DNA from: Nostocales cyanobacterium HT-58-2
Lineage (GTDB): Bacteria > Cyanobacteriota > Cyanobacteriia > Cyanobacteriales > Nostocaceae
Assembly (NCBI GenBank): GCA_002163975.1
Contig: CP019636.1
Span: forward strand, 4,227,001-4,291,000
DNA: 64,000 nt
Reading direction: 5' to 3'
Every line of letters begins with the position of its first letter. The first letter of the stretch is position 1. Below, one piece after another: positions 18,311-27,741 of the stretch. The notes beneath the pieces were generated by a model. That model was not told the DNA's origin and did not search any database. It saw nothing but the letters and a program-made list of their open reading frames with translations. The position numbers were made by a program, and so were the translations under genes.

Positions 18311-19174
18311 TCAAGCCTTAGTTTCAATTTCATATAACTGACAAAGGTTGCGGACTTTATGCTTAAGGCGATCGCGCATACTTTCGGGTGACACAATCAC
18401 GCACTCATCCCAGTAACGCGCAACTTCCCTAATGAGCCAAAAAGGATTTGCAACTCGCCGGACCACTTGACGCACATCTCCAATGATTTCATCACTAACG
18501 TCATCATCTTTGGGTTGATAGCCTTTTTTCAACCAACTATAAAAGTGTAAGTACACTTCTAGATAATCTAACTGTCCTCGCCAATTTCCGTTGATAGGTA
18601 CAGCTGACTGAATGCGGTCATAGGTTAAAGTTCGGTTATGCCAAAGTTCTGGTAATTCTGGAATATCATTTTCTACATCATCGGTTTCTTCGCACCAGAC
18701 GAGTAGGTAAAAGCGGTTATCGAAAGAGCGAGGTTCTGCATGACGAATTGTGTATTCCAGTTCTTTACCTTGAGAATTCCGGTAAAGGATATAAAACGGC
18801 TGTTGTTTTTTCCTCCAGTCTTCAATTTGAATCCGCCATCCTTGAGTAGACTGGCTGATTTGTTTCATTAGAGATTGACGCAGGGGCGGTTCTAGATTGC
18901 CTCGTTCTAGTAAAAGTGCAAGTACAGTTTGGGCTTCCCCGATACAACCTGCATCATTTAAGGCTTTTATCGCTCGTTGCAGGGCATTAACCTGGTTGGA
19001 ATCAAGAGTAAAGGGTTTCCCAACTTCTAGAGTTTGTTCCGCTATGGCTACTATTAGACCGGAAATACTAGGTTCTTTGCCCCATGAAATATCGAAGTGG
19101 CGGGCGATTTCCTCCAACTTTTCCTTAGTTCCGGGTGGAATTGACAGTGTAATCGTGTCTTTTTTTCTGGGCAT
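18311..19174 (-). CDS. WYL-domain transcriptional regulator of the CRISPR locus
   Basis: A 287-residue protein divergent from the cas operon. The ATG at 19174 (MPRKKDTITL) is chosen over a GTG 21 bases upstream because GGAAA precedes it and the protein then begins directly with a DNA-binding module. Residues 1-50 resemble a ribbon-helix-helix. From about residue 130 the sequence has WYL-type features: a strand pattern with FYILYRNSQGKELEYTIR, FYLLVWCEE and TYDRIQSAV. Regulators of this type sit next to type I-D cas genes in other cyanobacteria, the known case being Synechocystis sll7009, which represses its CRISPR. So regulation of the adjacent operon is likely. Confidence 0.75.
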   Translation of the reverse strand: MPRKKDTITLSIPPGTKEKLEEIARHFDISWGKEPSISGLIVAIAEQTLEVGKPFTLDSNQVNALQRAIKALNDAGCIGEAQTVLALLLERGNLEPPLRQSLMKQISQSTQGWRIQIEDWRKKQQPFYILYRNSQGKELEYTIRHAEPRSFDNRFYLLVWCEETDDVENDIPELPELWHNRTLTYDRIQSAVPINGNWRGQLDYLEVYLHFYSWLKKGYQPKDDDVSDEIIGDVRQVVRRVANPFWLIREVARYWDECVIVSPESMRDRLKHKVRNLCQLYEIETKA

Positions 19175-19269
19175 TTTCCAAAAATGTACTTGCACTCTGA
19201 TAAGAATTGTGCGATAGTCATAATTGTAATTATAAATTATCTAGTTCCAGGTAAGTGCAGTGACATCGT

Positions 19270-19408
19270 CTTGAGACAGTATTTCTCATAGCGGATATAT
19301 CTAACTCACAACTTTGTGGTGAGCGTATTCAGTCATGGAAAACACTGATAAAACGCTAGAGTAAAACACTCATAACAGCAAAATATCAGTGTAAGTGACA
19401 GTCTCAAG
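19270..19408. promoter_or_regulatory. Divergent control region with two perfect inverted repeats
   Basis: The 280-base gap between the WYL gene and cas10d holds two perfect inverted repeats: CTTGAGAC (19270-19277) with GTCTCAAG (19401-19408), and ACACTGATA (19342-19350) with TATCAGTGT (19384-19392). The inner pair lies inside the outer one. They are natural candidates for binding sites of the WYL regulator, though no experiment or comparison supports this yet. Confidence 0.45.
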
Positions 19409-19455
19409 AATTTGTTTTGTAACCTAGACTCAATTTTGAATTGAAGTATTTCTAT

Positions 19456-22146
19456 ATGTCGAAGCGTACCCGGCTTTTGAACCGTCCTCCGAAAACATTG
19501 GAGGAACGTTATTTTAGTGAAATTCGCCCCCTACTCTACGAACGCTTGGGAACTCATCATCAATATGGGGTGAGAAAGGGAACAACTCTTGCAGAACATC
19601 TGGACTCTGCGTGTCAATTCATGTTGACAGTGAGTCGGATAGCTAGAGTTCCTGAAGATAAACGACCTGTGTTATTAGCAGCAACTGCGGTTCACGACTT
19701 AAATAAATTAGACCCGTTAGAACGTAAGGTGAAAACCTTAGCCAGAGACAGGGGCTTTTTGCGAGAACAGTTTGAACTTGCAGGTGTACTGAGTTTAGTT
19801 TCTACTGAAGAAGATTTTGAATTAGCCAGACGGTTAATTGAACGTCATTCAGGGCATAACGTTACTGATGGCGCGAGATTTTTACCGGAAGACCCTGCTA
19901 TTGAACGTTGGGCGGCGATGATAACAGCTGCTGACTTATTTGATTTAGGAATTCCTGATGCAGAGCGTTTTCGTAAAGTTCAAAACGAATTGACAGTTGC
20001 ATTCGACCGTTCCAGCAATCTTTTTAGAGTGCGGTTATCTGAGGATAGAGGTTATATCACTGCACTTTTGCTAGGAGCTTGTGAAGAAGTTTTGACAAAG
20101 TATGGCTTAACAGCTCTAGCGATTTTCCCTGATGGCGAACTTTTTGAGGGAGAAGCGATACCAAAGATAGATTTAGTGACAGAGATAGCCGATGTTTGGC
20201 AAAGGAAGATTGACGAAGTTTTTGGAAACAATATTGAACGACTTGTCAGACCTACTAAAGATGGAATTAAGATTGCTCATCAAGCTATTCAGCAAAATGC
20301 TGACGAGGTGTTGGTAAATGTAGAAGCACTTTTAGAAAAGAAAAAGGCGGGTTACAAATCAGATAAAGTTGCAAAGGATATATCAAAGTGGGGCGATGCT
20401 GCTGGTACTGATGCTGTAAAGAATGCGGCTGATTTGGAATTACTACCTGTAAACAATGCAGAAGAATTTGCAGTATCTGAAGGATTAAAGGCTGCATATC
20501 TCAGCTATCGAGAAGTCGGCTTAAACCCTAAAGAAGTTTGGGATAAAATCGCTCATTATGTAGGAATATCTGAACAGCAACGTACAGTATTAGAAGCATT
20601 TAACGGACAATATGGACGACCTTTGTTTGCAGCAAAGGCAGCAGTAAAAGGTATCGAAGGCATTAAAGAAGCGTTGCGAGAATCTTTCCAATTAAGAATG
20701 AAAAGTACACAAGCCTCACAAGCAACAGAAGTATCAGAAGAAATGATTGCTGTTGTCAATAGAATGTTAAATTTACCTATTCCATCTAAGTTGGATGGGC
20801 TAAAAGAATTAGATGCTTATGTAGAAGCTAATCCGAAACTAAGGTGTTCTTTAGGTTCTACTTCCAATGAGATTAAAGAACTCATTTCTGATACTATGCC
20901 TCCAGGTACAAAAGTACAGGCTTTTTCTAACCGCTTACCTGGTGGAATCAGTGCAGAACCAAAAAGACAAGCAGATTCAATTGCAGCCTTAGCATATCAA
21001 TTGATGACAGTTGGAGCTAATTTTCCTGCTGTTAAAAAACAAGATCCACTGTATTTACACTTTGCATTGCCTAAAGGTTCAAGCCCAGAACTGTTAAGAC
21101 TTTGGCGGGAATACTTAGAAAGGCTTGCTGCAACTAATGCTGAAGGTGGCACGGTTACAGTTGATGAATTCCAACTGTATCGAGAAAATTCTCTAGAATT
21201 TAAAGCTAACAAAGTTGTCGGGTTTGCTTTTCCTAAGCGTCCTGACTTTGTTCACACAACGGTAATAATTCCTCTTGTTTGGGGAGATGCAAATGCTTCT
21301 TTAGCTTTACTCAAATCACTACGTCTAGCTTTGGAACTTTCTCTATCTCTGGAGTTTGGATTTCCATTTACTGTAAGTGGAAATTTGGAAGTAGAGTTAT
21401 CTAACGATATTTACGGGCGAGTAGAAGGCATTCCTGCTTCATTACAACCTTTATTAGGCAATGGTCAATACAAACGCCAAGACTCAGAAAAAATTCTTGA
21501 GCGTTTGCGTTGTATTGGAAAACTTGCAACATCTGTCGCCAGTATTCAGAAACTAAATGATTGCCTATATGATTTAGCCCGTGCTTGTGTAAGACCAATT
21601 GAACTTTATTATGTCTTATTACGTTGGACGTTACGAGAACAAGATGAACCCAATCTAAGTATCACTTGGAGTCGAATTCGTGAGCCATTAAATACTTTAC
21701 TGGAGAACCTTATGCCTAATGACAATTCACTCTTAACTCAATATCTTAAAGAGGCGGCGCAAGTCGCTGCTGAAGGAAAAATATGGGGAAGTTCTTTTAA
21801 AAGAACTGCACAAGCGGAACCCTTTACAGCCTTAATTACAGCTATTCGATCTCAAAAACCTCATTTAGGTTTAGATGTCATTTTTGCTGCTTTAATTCAG
21901 CAATATCATACTCGCTTAGACCGCATCCGAGAACATGGCGTTGGTCAAACAAAGCTTGAGCAAATCAAGCGATATTACGAAGTTTTGCGAAAACTATATG
22001 AGGATGTTTATCAAGCTCGTCCTGAAAAGTTTTTAGCCGACCACAAGACATTAGAAGCTGCTTATCTATTTTTCCTTGAAGAAGCCCGTCAGCAGCTTAA
22101 AGGCAAACCAGAAGAGAATTCTGTTGAAGCTAGCACATCTGTTTAA
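19456..22146 (+). CDS. cas10d: Type I-D CRISPR large subunit Cas10d (Csc3) with HD nuclease
   Basis: An 896-residue protein; ATG at 19456 is preferred to an upstream TTG. The N-terminus carries an HD phosphohydrolase/nuclease domain: AEHLDS, then H80-D81 in AVHDLNK, then ERHSGHN and a later AADLFD Asp. This is the feature of type I-D, where the DNA-cutting HD domain is on Cas10d and not on Cas3. The rest fits the Cas10d fold, without a readable GGDD cyclase motif. It is the first gene of the cas operon and forms the large subunit of the Cascade-like complex. The C-terminal 144 residues are probably also made separately as Cas11d from an internal start. Csc2 follows after 13 bp. Confidence 0.88.
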   Translation: MSKRTRLLNRPPKTLEERYFSEIRPLLYERLGTHHQYGVRKGTTLAEHLDSACQFMLTVSRIARVPEDKRPVLLAATAVHDLNKLDPLERKVKTLARDRGFLREQFELAGVLSLVSTEEDFELARRLIERHSGHNVTDGARFLPEDPAIERWAAMITAADLFDLGIPDAERFRKVQNELTVAFDRSSNLFRVRLSEDRGYITALLLGACEEVLTKYGLTALAIFPDGELFEGEAIPKIDLVTEIADVWQRKIDEVFGNNIERLVRPTKDGIKIAHQAIQQNADEVLVNVEALLEKKKAGYKSDKVAKDISKWGDAAGTDAVKNAADLELLPVNNAEEFAVSEGLKAAYLSYREVGLNPKEVWDKIAHYVGISEQQRTVLEAFNGQYGRPLFAAKAAVKGIEGIKEALRESFQLRMKSTQASQATEVSEEMIAVVNRMLNLPIPSKLDGLKELDAYVEANPKLRCSLGSTSNEIKELISDTMPPGTKVQAFSNRLPGGISAEPKRQADSIAALAYQLMTVGANFPAVKKQDPLYLHFALPKGSSPELLRLWREYLERLAATNAEGGTVTVDEFQLYRENSLEFKANKVVGFAFPKRPDFVHTTVIIPLVWGDANASLALLKSLRLALELSLSLEFGFPFTVSGNLEVELSNDIYGRVEGIPASLQPLLGNGQYKRQDSEKILERLRCIGKLATSVASIQKLNDCLYDLARACVRPIELYYVLLRWTLREQDEPNLSITWSRIREPLNTLLENLMPNDNSLLTQYLKEAAQVAAEGKIWGSSFKRTAQAEPFTALITAIRSQKPHLGLDVIFAALIQQYHTRLDRIREHGVGQTKLEQIKRYYEVLRKLYEDVYQARPEKFLADHKTLEAAYLFFLEEARQQLKGKPEENSVEASTSV
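21712..22146 (+). CDS. cas11d: Probable internal Cas11d small subunit inside cas10d
   Basis: Within cas10d, GGAG at 21702-21705 lies six bases before an in-frame ATG at 21712, giving a 144-residue helical product identical to the Cas10d C-terminus. Independent translation of a small subunit (Cas11d) from inside cas10d has been shown for type I-D systems elsewhere, so this spot fits known biology. The spacing and strength of the internal site are as good as those of real starts in this window. It was not tested experimentally here. Confidence 0.6.
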   Translation: MPNDNSLLTQYLKEAAQVAAEGKIWGSSFKRTAQAEPFTALITAIRSQKPHLGLDVIFAALIQQYHTRLDRIREHGVGQTKLEQIKRYYEVLRKLYEDVYQARPEKFLADHKTLEAAYLFFLEEARQQLKGKPEENSVEASTSV

Positions 22147-22159
22147 TTAGGAGGTTATC

Positions 22160-23176
22160 ATGTCAATTCAAAAACTTTCTCCAGTTCTTGCCCAAACCTA
22201 CGAAAACTTTCCCAAAGGACGGTTTATTAGTTTAGTTGTTCTCAGGAAAACTCAATCTGAAACTATCTTTCGCACAGAAGGTTCTGGTGAACCTATATGT
22301 AGCGAGTTTGTACAAGCAGGTATCAACGATGAGGATATTATCCAACGCTTAGTAATGACTAAGCGCAAACAAGTAGCACCAGAAAGACGTTACGGACGAG
22401 AGCATTTAAGAGCGCATGAACTTTTGTATACCAGTAAAGATGGTTCTCTTTGTTCTTTGAACACAAACTCTCCTTGTGAAATGTGTGTGGACTGTTTTCT
22501 CTACGGTTTTGCTGCTGGTGGCGGTGGCGCACAGAAAAGTCGGATTTGGACTGAAGATGCTTTTAGTGTTTTACCTGCTACTGAAGTTTTAGGAGAAAGA
22601 ACGATTAATGCTATTTACGAAAATGGCACAATGCGCGATCAAAATGGTAATGCCTCAACGGCTTTAAATACCAGTGAATATATCAAACCAGGCGTCCATT
22701 TTCTTGATATTGTCACTCTCAAAGATGTCACTGCTGATGAATTGCGGTATGTCATTGGCAACATTCTGTATACCAGTCGTTATGGTGCTGTTTCCAGTCG
22801 TGTTGGACGGATGGAAAATGCAATATTGGGTATCTTTGGTAGCATTGCTGAACTTCCCAGTTCTTTGGAACTTGTCCAAGCTGTTTATGATGCTTTGGAA
22901 AAACCTTTAGAACATCCGATGAATACCAAGCGCCTAACCGAAAAAGCTAAAGAGGTACTTTCAAGTTGGAAAAACAAGCGAGGTGTTTCTGTGTCTTTAT
23001 CTGATGAAGAATTAGCAAGTGTAATGACTGATGTCGATAATCATTGGTCAGCAGAAGAACGGGATAATTTCTTAAAGCGGTTAAGCCAATCTTACGAACC
23101 TTTCCGTCAAGTTCCAGCTGAGTCTAAAAAAGGCAAAAGCAAAGGTAAAAAAGCACCGGTTGAAGTGGAGAGTTAG
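22160..23176 (+). CDS. csc2: Type I-D CRISPR backbone protein Csc2 (Cas7 family)
   Basis: A 338-residue protein preceded by AGGAGG. It is the Cas7-type subunit that polymerises along the crRNA. Visible features: an RRYGREHLRAHELLYTSKDG-like region after residue 75, four Cys in a CEMCVDC cluster area (about residue 110) that may hold zinc, a GFAAGGGGAQKSR glycine-rich stretch, and VIGNILYTSRYGAVSSRVG. The last 20 residues are Lys-rich. It lies 13 bp after cas10d and 3 bp before csc1, so the genes are one operon. Confidence 0.88.
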   Translation: MSIQKLSPVLAQTYENFPKGRFISLVVLRKTQSETIFRTEGSGEPICSEFVQAGINDEDIIQRLVMTKRKQVAPERRYGREHLRAHELLYTSKDGSLCSLNTNSPCEMCVDCFLYGFAAGGGGAQKSRIWTEDAFSVLPATEVLGERTINAIYENGTMRDQNGNASTALNTSEYIKPGVHFLDIVTLKDVTADELRYVIGNILYTSRYGAVSSRVGRMENAILGIFGSIAELPSSLELVQAVYDALEKPLEHPMNTKRLTEKAKEVLSSWKNKRGVSVSLSDEELASVMTDVDNHWSAEERDNFLKRLSQSYEPFRQVPAESKKGKSKGKKAPVEVES

Positions 23177-23179
23177 GTT

Positions 23180-23941
23180 ATGTCTACAATTCCTTTTCAG
23201 CAGGCAAAGCTTGTGGAATTACTGTGTTTAGAACCAATCTTTTTTGCCTCTAGGGAGTTGTCGGATACCTACTACACTGAGGGGACGATTGGGAATTATG
23301 CTCTAACCTACGCTTTAGGTTTAGTTCATTCTCCTTATCGTCTCCAAGGACAGGCTACAGGACGACCTACCTACAAAGAAGATTTTCAAGCGATCGCACA
23401 AGCATTCTATATACTACCTGCCTCGCCTATTAATGGTCGAGTAACTTTCCGGTTTGAACGTTTCAATGCTCTTTCTGATTCTTATTGGTATGCAATGACT
23501 AATAACCGAGTCGCCACTGCACGGGAGGATGTACCATTGCAACGCCAAGGGAAAAAACCCAATTCCTTTAGACCAAGTAATTTTCCTCAAACTGGACGAT
23601 TGCGGATGATTGAACGTGGTAATAAATTTCAAACTGTGGTTTTTGGCAATTATGAATTACCTGAGTACATTCGTGTTGGTAAATTTGCAAGTAAAGTTAG
23701 AGTGAATATTCTAGAGAAGTTTGATGTCATTCCATTACCAGAAGGAAATTACCAAACTAGGGCTTACTTGAACGTTGCTGATTTGCCACCGCAGACTGAA
23801 ATATTGTCTTTTGATTTAATTTCTATGCCTCCAGCACCAATACTTAAAAACCTCCATTTTCGAGGTGCTGCTTGGCAGGTAGGAGAAATCATTGTTCCAG
23901 AGGGTTTACAATTTTGTTGTGGAGCTAGACTCAATGGGTAA
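23180..23941 (+). CDS. csc1: Type I-D CRISPR protein Csc1 (Cas5 family)
   Basis: A 253-residue protein starting 3 bp after csc2 stops, with GGAG in the end of csc2. It matches Csc1: an N-terminal segment LVELLCLEPIFFASRELSD, a long middle with NRVATAREDVPLQRQGKKPN, and RMIERGNKFQTVVFGNYELPEYIRVGKF. In type I-D it is the Cas5-like subunit that caps the 5' handle of crRNA. Its stop overlaps the start of cas3 by 8 bp. Confidence 0.85.
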   Translation: MSTIPFQQAKLVELLCLEPIFFASRELSDTYYTEGTIGNYALTYALGLVHSPYRLQGQATGRPTYKEDFQAIAQAFYILPASPINGRVTFRFERFNALSDSYWYAMTNNRVATAREDVPLQRQGKKPNSFRPSNFPQTGRLRMIERGNKFQTVVFGNYELPEYIRVGKFASKVRVNILEKFDVIPLPEGNYQTRAYLNVADLPPQTEILSFDLISMPPAPILKNLHFRGAAWQVGEIIVPEGLQFCCGARLNG

Positions 23942-26219
23942 TCAAAAATTAGTTACTAAACTTGAACCTCGTAGTATTTTTGCCTGTGCATCATTACCTG
24001 AGAAACTTTCATTCATGAACAATGCACTTCAACATCAAATTGAAGTTTTTGAAAAATCTCGTGATGTTAATATTATCCTTGATTTAGCACCGACAGGTAC
24101 AGGTAAAACAAAAGCAGGATTCACGGTTTTATTACACAAACCCACAAAAAGTGCTGTCTACATTGCCCCAACTAATGCTTTGGTAGAACAGCAACGTGAA
24201 GCCGCAGAGGAGTTTGTGAAAGAAGCTGGTTTACCCCATGTAGTCAAATCTGCTTCGGCAAGAGAAATTAGAACATGGTCTGATGATAACGTTGGTAAGC
24301 GACCAGGAGAAAAACTTTACAATGTTTTGCGTAATCCTGCAACTATTTTTCCAGAAGTAGGTGCGAATAAACCAATTATATTGGTGACAAACCCTGATAT
24401 TTTTTACTACGCTACTTTCTTCGCCTACAACAAGCTAGATAGAAGCAATATCGCCAATAGTTTTTACACCAAATTTGCTACAGTCATCTTTGATGAATTT
24501 CATCTTTATGATGCTAAGCAATTGGTAGGATTACTGTTCTATCTCGCTTATTCCCATATTTTTGGCTTTTTTAAGGATGGAAGGCGGGTTGTCTTGCTGA
24601 CAGCTACACCAGAACCAGCTTGTGAATTAGCATTGCAAAGTTTAGAAAAGCAGGGTGTGAGAATAGCAAAAATAAATGGGGAAACTGGTAACAGTAATCT
24701 TTTACCATCACAAACAGCAGTAAATCTAGAATTAAGACCACAACCTGATACTAGGGAAGAGTGGTTAGCAGAGTTAACATCTGAAGTGGTTAAACGTTTT
24801 CAAGAAAGACCAAAGGAAAATGGTGCGGTCATTCTTGATTCTCTGGACAGCATTAATCGTCTCAAAGAATTGTTAGATAAGCAAGGACTGACTGATTTTA
24901 TTGGGCGCATTACTGGTCCTGCACCCTTTAAAGATAGACAAAGGGCAATGCAGTGTCAAATAATTTTGGCAACTAGCACTGTAGATGTTGGATTTAACTT
25001 TGAAAGAAACCCTGCACCAACACGACAAAATTTAGATTGGTTAATTTTTTCAGCCCATAATCGTGCTGCATTTTGGCAAAGAATTGGTAGAGTCGGACGT
25101 GTTTTAGGTAAGTCTGAAACTAACATTGACTCAGAAGCTATAGCCTATTTACCAGCAATAGCTTGGGAACAAGGTTTAGCTTCCCTCAATATATCTGGAG
25201 GACGTGCTGCACTTGAGCAAACACTCAAGGATGTTCCTTGTCTAGATAAGCCTTTATTGATTGCATATTGGCGTTCCGAAGCATTTTTAGAAATTGCTCG
25301 CCCATTGTTAGAACTTGAAGAAGCATTTCAAGATATACCAGGTGCAGAACTTATCCCCCAACTTTTTGAAACAGTCAAATCAACTTTAGGAGGAAATCGT
25401 ACTTGGGATGACTGCCGTTTTAGAATGAAAGTCTTACGAGGTGCTGAGAACATCAGTAAAGCTTCACTTAAAGATGTTCAAAACAAATGGAAATTTACTG
25501 CTGGTGGTCAAGCTTTTGTTAGAACTTACATTAAAGCTAAGTATCCAGAAGATTGGGAAGATTTACAAGCAGGTCGTGTGACTTTAGATAAATATGAATC
25601 AGTGTTCAAACAAGATGAGGAAGCAGCAAAGGATTTAAAAGAATTTGCTGAAATTTTTAGTACCAGCTATGCACCATTATTCTCTTTTAGAAATAGTTTG
25701 TTTGAAAACCTCCCAATTCGGGACCCTCATGGATATCTCTTGGATGAATCGGAAGAAACACGCCTTGACCCTATTCATCTATTACGTCACTACGAATTTA
25801 TTCCAAATGGGGAATTTATAGAAGTCGGTAGTCGGGCAAAGGACAATTATGAACTGGTTTTTCGTCTGAGTTATTCTGATACTTGGCAAGAATTTGTCAA
25901 TACAGAACTCAATAAACTGACTGCCTTCAAAAATTGCCGTATTGAACGACGCTTAGGAGTAGGAGGAGCAATACGACCTACGCCCTTGATTCAAGTGCTA
26001 GAAAAATATCTAATACCAGGGATGATTATAGCTGAAAAAGAGAATCAGTACATCATCTTCCAAATGCGAAAAGAAGGAATTGTTTCATATCCGATTGTTA
26101 TTCAATGTAGCAATGCCCAAAAAGAATACAGATTTTTACCTGGAATTGCAGGAATATTAACAATGGCAATGAAGGGTAAACAATTGCGTCTTCCAGATGA
26201 TGAACCCTTTATTGTTTAA
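23934..26219 (+). CDS. cas3: Type I-D CRISPR helicase Cas3 (no HD domain)
   Basis: A 761-residue superfamily-2 helicase. The ATG at 23934 overlaps the csc1 stop by 8 bp; a longer frame exists upstream but would overlap csc1 by 50 bp. Walker A is in APTGTGKT (Lys58), motif II reads DEFH (187-190), TATPEP is motif III, and QRIGRVGR is motif VI. There is no HD nuclease domain, as expected for type I-D, where Cas10d supplies it. It unwinds target DNA after recruitment by the effector. In the well-known Synechocystis locus cas3 comes first, before cas10d; here it lies between csc1 and cas6. Confidence 0.87.
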   Translation: MGNQKLVTKLEPRSIFACASLPEKLSFMNNALQHQIEVFEKSRDVNIILDLAPTGTGKTKAGFTVLLHKPTKSAVYIAPTNALVEQQREAAEEFVKEAGLPHVVKSASAREIRTWSDDNVGKRPGEKLYNVLRNPATIFPEVGANKPIILVTNPDIFYYATFFAYNKLDRSNIANSFYTKFATVIFDEFHLYDAKQLVGLLFYLAYSHIFGFFKDGRRVVLLTATPEPACELALQSLEKQGVRIAKINGETGNSNLLPSQTAVNLELRPQPDTREEWLAELTSEVVKRFQERPKENGAVILDSLDSINRLKELLDKQGLTDFIGRITGPAPFKDRQRAMQCQIILATSTVDVGFNFERNPAPTRQNLDWLIFSAHNRAAFWQRIGRVGRVLGKSETNIDSEAIAYLPAIAWEQGLASLNISGGRAALEQTLKDVPCLDKPLLIAYWRSEAFLEIARPLLELEEAFQDIPGAELIPQLFETVKSTLGGNRTWDDCRFRMKVLRGAENISKASLKDVQNKWKFTAGGQAFVRTYIKAKYPEDWEDLQAGRVTLDKYESVFKQDEEAAKDLKEFAEIFSTSYAPLFSFRNSLFENLPIRDPHGYLLDESEETRLDPIHLLRHYEFIPNGEFIEVGSRAKDNYELVFRLSYSDTWQEFVNTELNKLTAFKNCRIERRLGVGGAIRPTPLIQVLEKYLIPGMIIAEKENQYIIFQMRKEGIVSYPIVIQCSNAQKEYRFLPGIAGILTMAMKGKQLRLPDDEPFIV

Positions 26220-26232
26220 TCTAGTTTTGATT

Positions 26233-27102
26233 ATGCCCCACAGCCTCGTCCTCAACCTCATCCCCCAGTCTCCCATTTACCCCGAATTCCTCACCGGCAG
26301 ACACTACCACGCCCTATTCCTCACCCTCATCAGTTCCGTCGATCGCACCTTGGGAGACTATCTACACCAATCCAACGCAGAGAAAGCCTTCACCCTTTCA
26401 CCATTACAAGTACAACGAAATCATAAAAACCACCAACACAAACACCACACTCTGCAATTTTGTCATCAACGCCCAATTCCCGCAGGGACTCCCTGCTGGT
26501 GGCGCATCTCACTCCTAGATGACAATCTATTTAGCAAGCTGACTCCATTGTGGCTCAATCTCAACCCTAATCATCCTTGGCATTTGGGTTCAGCAGATTT
26601 GTATATTACAAGCATTTTTGGGACTCCGCAATCTACTCAACCTTGGGCAAATGCTTGCACATATGCTCAATTATATGAACAAGCAAGCGATCGCACTCGC
26701 ACTCTGCACTTTATCTTTGCCACACCAGTAGCCTTCCGCCAAGGAGGATACGATACTGTTCTGCCAACACGAGAATGTTTCTTCAACAGTCTTCTCACCC
26801 GTTGGAACAAATTTAGTGGAATTGAATTTACTAATGCCCCTATTGAATCAATTTATCCAAGTTTTTGCAACATCCATACGGAAGTTGTGAGCAACTATGA
26901 CAGCAAATTTATTGGCTGCGTGGGTGAAATTAGCTATCGGATTCTTGGGGATATTGAACCAGTTGCAATTAAGCAAATCAACACCCTGGCTGACTTTGCC
27001 CTTTATGCAGGGGTGGGAAGGAAAACAACAATGGGTATGGGTATGACACGTCGTCTCTCAATCACTAATTCTCGCTCATCAAATATTGAAAGCCATGAAT
27101 GA
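26233..27102 (+). CDS. cas6: CRISPR pre-crRNA endoribonuclease Cas6
   Basis: A 289-residue protein; ATG at 26233 (MPHSLVLNL) is preferred over an ATG inside the end of cas3. The Cas6 fold is shown by the N-terminal strand SLVLNLIPQSP, the segment TGRHYHALFLTLI with conserved His residues likely in the active site, and the glycine-rich C-terminal loop GVGRKTTMGMGM that binds RNA. It should cut the array transcript at the base of the repeat hairpin and leave the 8-base tag ATTGAAAC. It overlaps cas4 by 8 bp. Confidence 0.83.
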   Translation: MPHSLVLNLIPQSPIYPEFLTGRHYHALFLTLISSVDRTLGDYLHQSNAEKAFTLSPLQVQRNHKNHQHKHHTLQFCHQRPIPAGTPCWWRISLLDDNLFSKLTPLWLNLNPNHPWHLGSADLYITSIFGTPQSTQPWANACTYAQLYEQASDRTRTLHFIFATPVAFRQGGYDTVLPTRECFFNSLLTRWNKFSGIEFTNAPIESIYPSFCNIHTEVVSNYDSKFIGCVGEISYRILGDIEPVAIKQINTLADFALYAGVGRKTTMGMGMTRRLSITNSRSSNIESHE

Positions 27103-27688
27103 TACAGAATATATTCCTATTGCTGCATTAAATCAATATGCCTACTGCCCACATCGCTGCTGGCGAATGTTTTGTGTAGGAGAATTTATTGACAACCAAT
27201 ACACAATTGAAGGGACAAGCTTACACCAACGTGTTCACACAGTTGGGGAAGGACATCAACAGGAAACTTGGCAGATACGGGCAATTTGGTTGAAATCAGA
27301 CAAATATCAACTTATTGGGAAAGCTGATTTAATTGAAGCCGAAAACAGCGATTGGTATCCAATTGAATACAAACGGGGACGCAAAGGTGAATGGGATAAC
27401 GATGAACTGCAAGTCTGCGCCCAAGCTTTGTGTTTGGAAGAAATGACAGGACAACGTGTCAGCAGTGGCTATATCTACTACGCACACTCACACCAACGTC
27501 AGTTTGTAGAAATGACTGAGGAACTGCGTCAAAGCACGATCGCAACTATTGAAGCTGTTCAAACACTTCTATTTACAGGCGCAATGCCCAAAGCTGTCAA
27601 AACTAGGCGTTGTACTGGATGCAGCCTTCAATTGCGATGTCTGCCAGGGACTGCTGACAAAGTAGGACGCTATCAAGAAACCGAGTAA
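27095..27688 (+). CDS. cas4: CRISPR adaptation exonuclease Cas4
   Basis: A 197-residue protein. The ATG at 27095 overlaps the cas6 stop by 8 bp. It has the Cas4 pattern: YCPHRC near residue 21 plus a C-terminal CTGCSLQLRC, giving the four or more Cys of an iron-sulfur cluster, and the RecB-type nuclease residues in GKADLIE and PIEYKRGRKG. Cas4 trims and orients prespacers before Cas1-Cas2 inserts them, selecting for the PAM. Confidence 0.88.
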   Translation: MNDTEYIPIAALNQYAYCPHRCWRMFCVGEFIDNQYTIEGTSLHQRVHTVGEGHQQETWQIRAIWLKSDKYQLIGKADLIEAENSDWYPIEYKRGRKGEWDNDELQVCAQALCLEEMTGQRVSSGYIYYAHSHQRQFVEMTEELRQSTIATIEAVQTLLFTGAMPKAVKTRRCTGCSLQLRCLPGTADKVGRYQETE

Positions 27689-27741
27689 TTTTGAATGACA
27701 GTTTGATTCCAGTTAACTTTTGATGAATTGAGAATGAAATT

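Noticed and set aside
19456..22146. A type III CRISPR system, suggested by a Cas10-like protein
   Set aside because: The HD is in Cas10d, csc1, csc2 and a helicase Cas3 are present, and there are no Csm or Cmr genes, so it is type I-D.
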